From NCBI GenBank assembly GCA_937890835.1, contig CALADF010000029.1, positions 1-18,819 of the forward strand: 18,819 bases of DNA, written 5' to 3'. The notes under the pieces are model-generated. The model ran no database searches. It had not been told where the DNA came from and worked only from the letters and a program-made list of their open reading frames with translations. Positions 1 to 6,296 of this stretch are shown in pieces. This DNA comes from an uncultured bacterium (GTDB lineage Bacteria > Actinomycetota > Coriobacteriia > Coriobacteriales > Eggerthellaceae). The translations under genes and the position numbers were made by a program. The stretch's first letter is position 1. Each line of letters begins with the position of its first letter.

Positions 1-27
1 CAGCTGATGGTCTTCGAGATAGGCCAT
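1..27 (-). CDS. 5' end of an unidentified gene (partial)
   Basis: Only the first nine codons (MAYLEDHQL) are inside the window; the gene continues off the left edge. The ATG start is supported by an AAGGAGA ribosome binding site five bases upstream on the minus strand. Nine residues do not allow a family call. The upstream region (28-270) holds two short dyads and a G-rich tract, annotated separately, and the gene is separated from the upstream tRNA-Arg by an intrinsic terminator, so it very likely has its own promoter. Confidence 0.55.
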
Positions 28-129
28 GGGGTCTCCTTTTCGATCGGGGAGGGGGAGGCGGTGATCCGTTGCGTCCTCGAGGGTCGGTGGATCGTTTCTC
101 CTGCTATGTGATAATTTTGAAGCATTTAC

Positions 130-148
130 ATCGTCATTGGGTGACGAT
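130..148. promoter_or_regulatory. Operator-like dyad upstream of the partial gene
   Basis: Perfect 7-bp inverted repeat ATCGTCA / TGACGAT separated by five bases. It lies about 100 bases upstream of the start codon of the truncated minus-strand gene and next to a second dyad at 163-182. A GATAAT hexamer on the minus strand (147-152) overlaps it, which would suit an operator over a -10 element. The regulator is unknown. Confidence 0.35.
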
Positions 149-162
149 TATCCGGAGGTTTT

Positions 163-182
163 CTTACTATTTCGAAAGTAAG
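163..182. promoter_or_regulatory. Second operator-like dyad
   Basis: Inverted repeat CTTACT / AGTAAG with an eight-base AT-rich centre containing TTCGAA. Its centre lies about 33 bp (roughly three helical turns) from the centre of the dyad at 130-148, so both could lie on the same DNA face. This is a sequence pattern only; no regulator is identified. Confidence 0.3.
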
Positions 183-218
183 ATCGCTTGCCTCGATGAT
201 GCGCTGACGTTTGCCGGA

Positions 219-263
219 GGGGGGCAGTCGGGGTTTCGGGGGGGGCGGATGCGCGATGGGGGG
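219..263 (+). other. G-rich tract, potential G-quadruplex
   Basis: Four runs of 6, 4, 8 and 6 guanines (219-224, 230-233, 238-245, 258-263) separated by 5, 4 and 12 bases on the plus strand. This meets the usual pattern for a quadruplex with one long loop. It lies between the tRNA-Arg terminator and the promoter region of the partial gene. It is the non-template strand for neither, since both are read from minus. Confidence 0.35.
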
Positions 264-267
264 CGGA

Positions 268-299
268 AACGAAAAGGCCACGGGAAAAACCCCGTGACC
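268..299 (-). terminator. Intrinsic terminator of tRNA-Arg
   Basis: On the minus strand a 9-bp stem (arms 291-299 and 276-284, one G-T pair, six-base loop) is followed by TTTTCGTTT. It starts 11 bases beyond the CCA end of tRNA-Arg and is a standard rho-independent terminator. Confidence 0.8.
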
Positions 300-309
300 T
301 GCGGTTTCA

Positions 310-385
<76 letters not shown>

Positions 386-429
386 TCGGGTTCCGCGCTC
401 TCTCAATCCTCGAATGCGCAGCAAGCTGC

Positions 430-435
430 ATTATA
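430..435 (-). promoter_or_regulatory. Candidate -10 box for tRNA-Arg
   Basis: A perfect TATAAT on the minus strand, 44 bases before the mature 5' end of tRNA-Arg, which implies a processed leader of roughly 35-40 nt. No convincing -35 hexamer is seen at the expected distance, so the element is scored on the -10 alone. Confidence 0.5.
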
Positions 436-655
436 GCGCAAAAGAAGCTGCATACGATGGGGCATTGTCCATGCTTTGCTTGCGTCGAGGCGATTAGGTT
501 CGATGAACACGACCCTGGCACGTTAGTTCGCGGGCCCGGAGCGCTGTTTTGCCGATTACCCGGTGTGCCGTTAACGATTGGTTAAAGATACCGTGGTAAT
601 GGTAGCGTGGTGTTTGACTGTAAATTGTCGACCGCGATCCGCAAAATGAGGATAT

Positions 656-694
656 GCGAATGGCTGAAGCCGTGCCGGGGGTTCAGCCATTCGC
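656..694 (+). promoter_or_regulatory. Perfect 13-bp hairpin in the argF leader
   Basis: Arms 656-668 and 682-694 are exact reverse complements over 13 bp, with a 13-base GC-rich loop. Weaker hairpins follow (TGCG/CGCA at about 717-728 and GGCGAGAG with CTTTCGCC nearby, one G-T pair). No run of T follows the first stem, so it does not look like a simple terminator. The 406 bases between tRNA-Arg and argF contain no other gene. The position, about 100 bases before the argF start, suggests a leader RNA or attenuator element. Confidence 0.5.
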
Positions 695-791
695 CATCGG
701 TCTCTCTCCTTGTCAGGTGCGGCTTCGCATCCGGCGAGAGAACCCCGTGAGCTTTCGCCGAATCGGTCGGCAACTAACGAAAGGAACTGAA

Positions 792-1787
792 ATGCCCATA
801 AGCCTGAGTGGACGCCATTTTCTGAAGCTTCTCGATTTCACTCCTGACGAGATTCGCTATCTCGTTGATCTAGCCAAGAATTTCAAGGATATGAAACGCG
901 CGGGTGTTCCGCATAAGTACCTTGCCGGCAAAAACATCGTCTTGCTGTTCGAGAAGACCTCTACGCGCACTCGCTGCTCCTTCGAGGTTGCGGGCAGCGA
1001 TCTTGGCATGGGCGTCACCTACCTCGATCCCGCTAGCTCTCAGATGGGGAAGAAGGAGTCCATCGAGGACACCGCTCGCGTGCTCGGTCGTATGTACGAC
1101 GGCATCGAGTATCGTGGCTTTGGCCAGGCTATCGTCGAGGATCTAGCTGCCAACGCGGGCGTGCCTGTATGGAACGGGCTGACCACCGAATTCCACCCCA
1201 CGCAGATGATCGCCGACATGCTGACGATCGAGGAAAACTTTCCGCAGGGTTCCAAGGGTCTCAAGCTGGTCTTCATGGGTGACGCTCAGAACAATGTGGC
1301 GAATTCTCTCATGGTCGTTTGCTCGAAGCTCGGACTGCACTTCGTGGCCTGCGGCCCGAAGGAGCAGATGCCTAAAGAAGAGCTTGTCACCATGTGCCGT
1401 GAGATCGCGGCGGAGACTGGCGGTTCGGTTACGCTGACCGACGATGTGACCGAGGCCTGCACCGGGGCGAACATCGTCTATACCGACATCTGGGTGTCCA
1501 TGGGCGAGTCCGCTGAGCTTTGGGCCGAGCGCATCAGACTCCTCGAGCCGTATCGCGTGACCGCCGACGTCATGGACATGGCCGCTGATGACGCCATCTT
1601 CATGCATTGTCTTCCCTCGTACCACGACACCAAAACCACCATCGGCGCCGAGATCGCCGAAAAGTTCGGCATCTCCGAGCTGGAGGTCACCGACGAGGTG
1701 TTCGAATCCAGACAGTCTAGGGTCTTCGACGAAGCTGAGAACCGTATGCATTCCATCAAGGCCATCATGTACGCGACTTTGAAATAG
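792..1787 (+). CDS. argF: Ornithine carbamoyltransferase
   Basis: The 331-residue protein makes citrulline from ornithine and carbamoyl phosphate, or runs in reverse in the arginine deiminase pathway. The carbamoyl-phosphate motif STRTR is at residues 57-61, HPTQ at 135-138 and the ornithine-side HCLP at 272-275; an SMGE motif follows the DIWV segment. The length and the N-terminal HFLKLLDFTPDE are typical of the family. ATG 792 is chosen because homologues start here and AAAGGA lies seven bases upstream. The frame remains open back to 654, with a second plausible start at 660 (GAGGA upstream) that would add an Arg-rich extension of 44 residues. No arcA, arcC or other arg gene lies beside it, so anabolic argF and catabolic arcB cannot be separated; the sequence resembles the long E. 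coli-like type. argS follows on the same strand after 446 bases. Confidence 0.93.
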   Translation: MPISLSGRHFLKLLDFTPDEIRYLVDLAKNFKDMKRAGVPHKYLAGKNIVLLFEKTSTRTRCSFEVAGSDLGMGVTYLDPASSQMGKKESIEDTARVLGRMYDGIEYRGFGQAIVEDLAANAGVPVWNGLTTEFHPTQMIADMLTIEENFPQGSKGLKLVFMGDAQNNVANSLMVVCSKLGLHFVACGPKEQMPKEELVTMCREIAAETGGSVTLTDDVTEACTGANIVYTDIWVSMGESAELWAERIRLLEPYRVTADVMDMAADDAIFMHCLPSYHDTKTTIGAEIAEKFGISELEVTDEVFESRQSRVFDEAENRMHSIKAIMYATLK

Positions 1788-1804
1788 CAGCTGGTTCGTC
1801 CTTC

Positions 1805-1830
1805 GCCGAGGGCGTCGGGACGCCGTCGGC
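1805..1830 (+). terminator. GC-rich hairpin after argF
   Basis: A composite stem (GCCGA and GGCGT paired with ACGCC and TCGGC, one G-G mismatch, four-base loop) begins 18 bases after the argF stop. There is no T-run after it, so it could be a weak terminator or a 3'-end stabiliser. Confidence 0.35.
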
Positions 1831-1872
1831 ACCCGCGTGATCCCAAGAGCAGCGTTAAAAGGAATCCGACGC

Positions 1873-1898
1873 CGGGGGGGATTCGGACGCCCCCCCCG
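1873..1898. other. G7/C7 inverted repeat between argF and argS
   Basis: Eight consecutive G-C or C-G pairs (1873-1880 with 1891-1898) around a ten-base loop form a very stable hairpin in the 446-base gap between argF and argS. No T-run follows on either strand. The rest of the gap up to about 2090 shows nothing recognisable; no supported gene lies in it. Confidence 0.4.
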
Positions 1899-2117
1899 AT
1901 CCCTTCGAACGGTGCATTCGATTCGGGCTTCGCTTGCAGAGAAGGTCTTTCTCCTGCCGAGTTCGGTGTTGCCCGGTTGAGTGGCGAAGCGTGTGGTCGA
2001 ATGTTTGGATGCGCTCGTGTCGTCTCTTCGTCTGACAGGGGAGGGGCGACGCCTTGAGAGTTATGGGCACTTAGCGATAAAGGCATCCAGATGCATTATT
2101 GACCTGCATATATAGCA

Positions 2118-2141
2118 CGAAGGTGGTAATATCTACCTTCG
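2118..2141 (+). promoter_or_regulatory. 24-bp dyad upstream of argS
   Basis: CGAAGGT and ACCTTCG form a perfect 7-bp inverted repeat around a ten-base AT-rich centre (GGTAATATCT). It sits about 90 bases before argS, just downstream of TTGACC (2099-2104) and a TATATA stretch. It could be an operator, or a hairpin at the start of the argS leader. No T-box specifier or antiterminator motif was seen. Confidence 0.4.
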
Positions 2142-2164
2142 CTTGGATTTTCTCGGAGGATGGG

Positions 2165-2182
2165 ATGCTCGGCGTCGCGTAA
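2165..2182 (+). other. Possible five-codon leader ORF (MLGVA) before argS
   Basis: ATG CTC GGC GTC GCG TAA follows a strong ribosome binding site (CGGAGGA, four to five bases before the ATG) and ends 51 bases before argS. It contains no arginine codon, so it is not an obvious arginine sensor. A strong Shine-Dalgarno with so short a frame is notable but may be chance. Confidence 0.3.
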
Positions 2183-2233
2183 AGCCGTCATCGAGGTTTA
2201 GCCCTCTTAGATGGATTTGGAGAAAGACGAAAG

Positions 2234-3961
2234 ATGGATATTCGCGAATCATTGGAAAAGATCATCGAGTCCGCCCTTGAAGCCGCCCGCGAAGACGGCT
2301 CTCTCTCGCTTGAGACGGTGCCCGAGCCCGCGCTCGAGCGTCCGCGAGACGAGGCTAACGGCGACTGGGCTTCGACGGTCGCCATGCGTTCCGCGAAGCT
2401 CGCGCGCAAGAATCCGCGCGAGATCGCCCAGATCATCGTCGACCACGTTCCCGCGAACGATATGATAGCGGGTATCGAAATCGCGGGCCCGGGCTTCATC
2501 AACATTCGCCTGGACAACGCCACGTTGCAAGGGGTGGTCGCCACCGTTCGCTCTGAGAAGACCGACTTCGGCAAGGGCGAGATTCCCGAGGGCATGCGCA
2601 AGATCAACCTCGAATACATCTCGGCGAACCCCACCGGCCCCATGCATGTTGGCCACGGCCGCTGGGCTGCACTCGGCGATGCGACGGCTCGTGTCATGCG
2701 CCATGCCGGTTACGACGTGCACGAGGAGTTTTACGTCAACGATCATGGCACCCAGATGGATAACTTCGGCGAGTCGGTCGCCGTGCGCTACCAGCAGCTT
2801 CTCGGGCGTGATGTCGACCTGCCCGAGTCGTGCTATGCAGGCGCTTACGTCAAAGACATTGCGCAGAAGATCATCGATGAAGACGGCGACAAGTGGCTCG
2901 ATGCCGATCCGACCGAGCGCATGAAGAACTTCCGCGAGCGCGCGTATCGGATGATGCTCGACGATCAGCGTCGTGTGTGCGATCGCTTCGGCACTCATTT
3001 CGACTGCTGGTTCTCCGAGCGCACGCTCTATGTTCCGGATGAGAACGGCAAGAGCGCGGTCGATCGCAGCTTCGAGGCCATGAAGGAGAAGGGCTACGTC
3101 TACGAGAAGGACGGTGCCATCTGGTTCAGGAGCAGTGCTTTCGATGACGAGAAAGACCGCGTGCTCATCAAGGCAAACGGTGAGATGACCTACTTCATGA
3201 GCGACGTCGCCTACCATTACAACAAGATGGAGCGCGGATTCGACCGCCTTATCAACATTTGGGGCGCCGATCACCATGGCTACATCGCTCGCTGCGAGGC
3301 GATGCTGGCCGCGTGGGGCTGGCCCGGTGTGCTCGAGATCATCCTCGGTCAGTTGGTGAACCTCTTCCGCGACGGCGAGGCGGTTCGCATGTCGAAACGC
3401 ACCGGCGAGATGATCACTTTCGAGGAGCTCATCGACGAGGTAGGCGTTGATGCCACGCGTTTCCTCATGCTCTCTAAATCTTCTGATCAGCCGATCGACT
3501 TCGATATCGAGGTGGCGAAGAAGAAGGACGCGTCGAACCCGGTTTATTACGTGCAGTACGCCCATGCGCGCATCTGCTCTATCCTGCGCAAAGCTGCCGA
3601 CGAGGCAGATGCGGCAGCTGCTGAAGCCGGCGAGATGCCCATGGACGAGCTTGCGGGCAAGATCGTCCCCGAAAACGTCGACCTGTCCGCTCTGACCCAC
3701 CCCTCCGAGCTCGCCCTCATGCGCAAAATGGACGAGTTCGCCTCTCTGGTGGCTCTTGCTGCCCGCGATCGCGCCGCGTTCCGCTTGACTCACTACGCGC
3801 AGGATCTTGCCGCGCTGTTTCACTCGTTCTATACGAACTGCCGCATTGTGGGCGAGGAGCCTGCTGTGCGTGACGCACGTCTGGCGCTTGCCGATTCAGT
3901 GCGCATCGTCTTGGCGCTGACGCTCGGCTTGCTCGGCGTGAGCGCTCCAGTGAAGATGTAG
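2234..3961 (+). CDS. argS: Arginyl-tRNA synthetase
   Basis: This 575-residue class I aminoacyl-tRNA synthetase charges tRNA-Arg. The N-terminal Add-1 domain occupies roughly residues 1-110. The Rossmann catalytic core follows, with the HIGH signature as HVGH at 138-141, preceded by ISANPTGP, and the KMSKS loop as RMSKRTG around 385-391. The DALR anticodon-binding domain fills about 440-575 and ends normally. The length matches the family. The ATG start has GGAG eleven bases upstream. It follows argF on the same strand and ends at a strong bidirectional terminator. A tRNA-Arg gene lies 1.8 kb upstream on the other strand, so three arginine-related genes cluster here. Confidence 0.97.
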   Translation: MDIRESLEKIIESALEAAREDGSLSLETVPEPALERPRDEANGDWASTVAMRSAKLARKNPREIAQIIVDHVPANDMIAGIEIAGPGFINIRLDNATLQGVVATVRSEKTDFGKGEIPEGMRKINLEYISANPTGPMHVGHGRWAALGDATARVMRHAGYDVHEEFYVNDHGTQMDNFGESVAVRYQQLLGRDVDLPESCYAGAYVKDIAQKIIDEDGDKWLDADPTERMKNFRERAYRMMLDDQRRVCDRFGTHFDCWFSERTLYVPDENGKSAVDRSFEAMKEKGYVYEKDGAIWFRSSAFDDEKDRVLIKANGEMTYFMSDVAYHYNKMERGFDRLINIWGADHHGYIARCEAMLAAWGWPGVLEIILGQLVNLFRDGEAVRMSKRTGEMITFEELIDEVGVDATRFLMLSKSSDQPIDFDIEVAKKKDASNPVYYVQYAHARICSILRKAADEADAAAAEAGEMPMDELAGKIVPENVDLSALTHPSELALMRKMDEFASLVALAARDRAAFRLTHYAQDLAALFHSFYTNCRIVGEEPAVRDARLALADSVRIVLALTLGLLGVSAPVKM

Positions 3962-4101
3962 CCGACGGATCAGGCGCGCCGTCGCTCAGGGCGCAGGGTC
4001 GGCTTCACGTCTATCCGATGCGGTGAGAGGTGAGGTCGGAGGTTCTTGCGTCTTGCGTCTCGTGCTGTAATCGCCGTTCGAGACGATGATCTGCTTATAC
4101 T

Positions 4102-4135
4102 GAAAAAGGGATGAAGGCTCCTTCATCCCTTTTTC
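4102..4135. terminator. Bidirectional intrinsic terminator
   Basis: A perfect 16-bp inverted repeat (4102-4117 and 4120-4135) with a two-base centre. The stem carries A5 on one side and T5 on the other, so it works as a rho-independent terminator in both directions. It lies between the convergent argS and antiporter genes. Confidence 0.9.
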
Positions 4136-4152
4136 TATTTCGAGGAGAAGTT

Positions 4153-4198
4153 CCGCCCTTGGTGGAGCGCGCGTCAAGCGGTGTACCACCAAGGGCGG
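4153..4198 (-). other. Long-loop inverted repeat after the antiporter gene
   Basis: Perfect 13-bp arms (4153-4165 and 4186-4198) surround a 20-base loop, starting 26 bases past the antiporter stop codon. No T-run follows. The minus transcript would pass this hairpin before reaching the terminator at 4102-4135. It may protect the 3' end or be a binding site; the function is unknown. Confidence 0.45.
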
Positions 4199-4223
4199 TG
4201 AACGTTATCTGCTGAGTTGTCGC

Positions 4224-6251
4224 CTAGACGTTGTCCTCGAGGTCGAGCTGCATGAGATGCACGTTTTCGCGCATTCGCTTGGCACATGCGCGGCCGATGC
4301 GGCCCTCCTCGTACATCGTCTGGATTTGCTCAAGCTCGATTTGGTACGCGTAACGCTTCACGTCGTCTGCGCGGTTGGCCACTTTGAATGACGTGGTGAG
4401 CGTCGGGAGGCTGTTCTTGAGTGCGGCGACGTTTGCCTGGTATTCGATGAGGAGGGAGGTGACGTCCTCGGTTTTGAATTCGTCGGACAAAACGAGAGCT
4501 TCGAGCTTCTCGATGGCGTAGCATTCGGTGGCGATTTGAAGCCGCCTCATCTCATCGGTGCGAGCGGTGAGCGATGTGTCGGGCAGCTCTCTCACCAGTG
4601 CGTGGACGCCGCGTCTGAGCATAGCGCGCGTTTTCACCCAGATTTTGCGAGGGGAGATCCTCCTGTCGCTATGGAGAAGCAGGTTCTCAATGCGTTCGAG
4701 CCTGCTGAGGTACTGATATCCCACAACGCCGGTGACCTGGTTGTTTTCGAGCATCTCGAAAGCGCGCTCCTGCTCCCAGCCGATGGCCTTCAGCCTCAAC
4801 TCGCTGTTAGGCTCCTCCTCGACGTCGTTCATCTCCTTCACGCGCTTCAGCCGTTCGTTGTAGGCTCTGATGACTTTCTGGATCTCCCCGCGGTTCTCGG
4901 GGGTTTTGCGGATGGCCAGCTCCTCGATGACGCTGCGGAGGATTTCCATGTTGCATTCGATTTCGCGCTGATGGGTTTTCTCCGCTTCGTCCTCGGTTTT
5001 TCGTTTCGGTGCGAGCAGTGGAACGACGAATGTCGCCAATAGAAGCGTGCAGAGGATGACGCCGCAGGCGAGGAAGATGATGAGGTCGCGCTGCGGGAAC
5101 CTCACGCCCGTCGAGAGGTAGACGGGTATGGTGAACAAGATGGAGAGCGTGATGGTGCCCTTCGCGCCGCACAACGTGGTGACGAGCGATGTGCGGACAT
5201 CGTCAAGGCGAAACGCTCGCTTCTTCTTGCGTTTGACGAAGAAGAATTCCATCACGAGCACCCAGATGAAGCGCACGCCGAGCAGCACGAAGGTGATGCC
5301 GAGCACATAGGCGATGAGCACGCCGTTATCGATGGAGATATCACCCCAGCTGTACTGCATGGCCTTCGGGAGTTGGGTGCCCAGAAGCACGAAGACGATG
5401 CCGTTGAGCGTGAACGAGAGAACGTGCCAGACGTTCGAGGAGACGATGTTCATGCGCGCGATGGAAGGACCGATGGTTCGCGGGGCGATGACGTTCACTA
5501 GGCCCGCGACAACCACGGCGATGATGCCGCTGACATGGATCGAGCTGGAGATGAGGTAGACCAAAAACGGCGTGAGCACTTCGAACAGAACGTGGAACGT
5601 GGTGTTCTCGACGCCGATCGCGCGCACTCTGTTCACGATGAACTTTCCAAGATATCCGAGCGCGGCGCCTACGACGAGGCCGCCGAAGAACTCGAAGAGG
5701 AAGTTGGCGCTTGCATCGATGAACGAGAACGTGCCGGTGATGGCTGCGGCAAGGGCGAATTGGAACGAGACAATGCCCGATGCGTCGTTGAGCAGAAGTT
5801 CGCCCTTCAAGATGCTCGCTTGTCGCTCGGGGATGTCGACTTCCTTTGCGAGCGAGGAGACGGCGACGGCGTCCGTAGGACCGAGCGCGGCTCCGAGGGC
5901 GAAGGCGGCTGCGAGCCCGATCGAGGGGATGAACGCGTTAACGGCGAAACCGATGGCGAGCGTGGTTGCGATGACCAGACCGATCGCAAGCGAGAGGATG
6001 GGCTTGCGATCGCGCCAGAGGAGCTCTTTGTCGGCGTGTTTCGCCTCGTCGTAGAGCAAAGGCGCGATGAAGGCGACGAGAAACAGGTCCGGGTTCAGCT
6101 CGATGCGGATCGCCGCCGGCGCCAGAAGAGCGATGATGACGCCCATGCCGATCTGTATGAGTGGAAGCGATACCTTCGGAACGATCTGGTCGACGACGGA
6201 GGAAACGAGGACAGCGGCTATGAGCAGAAGGCCAAGCGTGAGAATTTCCAA
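4224..6251 (-). CDS. CPA1-family Na+/H+ antiporter
   Basis: The 675-residue protein is a cation/proton antiporter of the inner membrane. The first 415 residues or so form about 12 membrane helices. GPTDAVAV at 124-131 and GELLLNDASG at 150-159, with the N155-D156 pair, are the expected core motifs of CPA1 exchangers. A long helical, charged cytoplasmic tail (about 420-675) follows, as in the NhaP/YjcE branch. The start codon is TTG at 6249-6251: AGGAGA lies six bases upstream and no in-frame ATG or GTG is near. It lies 45 bases downstream of the NYN-domain gene on the same strand, probably in one operon. The ion (Na+ or K+) cannot be told from sequence. Confidence 0.88.
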   Translation of the reverse strand: MEILTLGLLLIAAVLVSSVVDQIVPKVSLPLIQIGMGVIIALLAPAAIRIELNPDLFLVAFIAPLLYDEAKHADKELLWRDRKPILSLAIGLVIATTLAIGFAVNAFIPSIGLAAAFALGAALGPTDAVAVSSLAKEVDIPERQASILKGELLLNDASGIVSFQFALAAAITGTFSFIDASANFLFEFFGGLVVGAALGYLGKFIVNRVRAIGVENTTFHVLFEVLTPFLVYLISSSIHVSGIIAVVVAGLVNVIAPRTIGPSIARMNIVSSNVWHVLSFTLNGIVFVLLGTQLPKAMQYSWGDISIDNGVLIAYVLGITFVLLGVRFIWVLVMEFFFVKRKKKRAFRLDDVRTSLVTTLCGAKGTITLSILFTIPVYLSTGVRFPQRDLIIFLACGVILCTLLLATFVVPLLAPKRKTEDEAEKTHQREIECNMEILRSVIEELAIRKTPENRGEIQKVIRAYNERLKRVKEMNDVEEEPNSELRLKAIGWEQERAFEMLENNQVTGVVGYQYLSRLERIENLLLHSDRRISPRKIWVKTRAMLRRGVHALVRELPDTSLTARTDEMRRLQIATECYAIEKLEALVLSDEFKTEDVTSLLIEYQANVAALKNSLPTLTTSFKVANRADDVKRYAYQIELEQIQTMYEEGRIGRACAKRMRENVHLMQLDLEDNV

Positions 6252-6296
6252 GCACGATCTCCTATTCGCATCGGTGGTTGGCGGGGTTCGGCGACG

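Noticed and set aside
1855..2086. Short minus-strand frames in the argF-argS gap
   Set aside because: No ribosome binding site, no protein-like composition, and they cross strong GC hairpins.
2249..3823. 524-codon open frame antisense to argS
   Set aside because: It is the mirror of the well-supported argS frame. Long antisense frames arise from high-GC codon usage; the sequence shows no family features and no good start.
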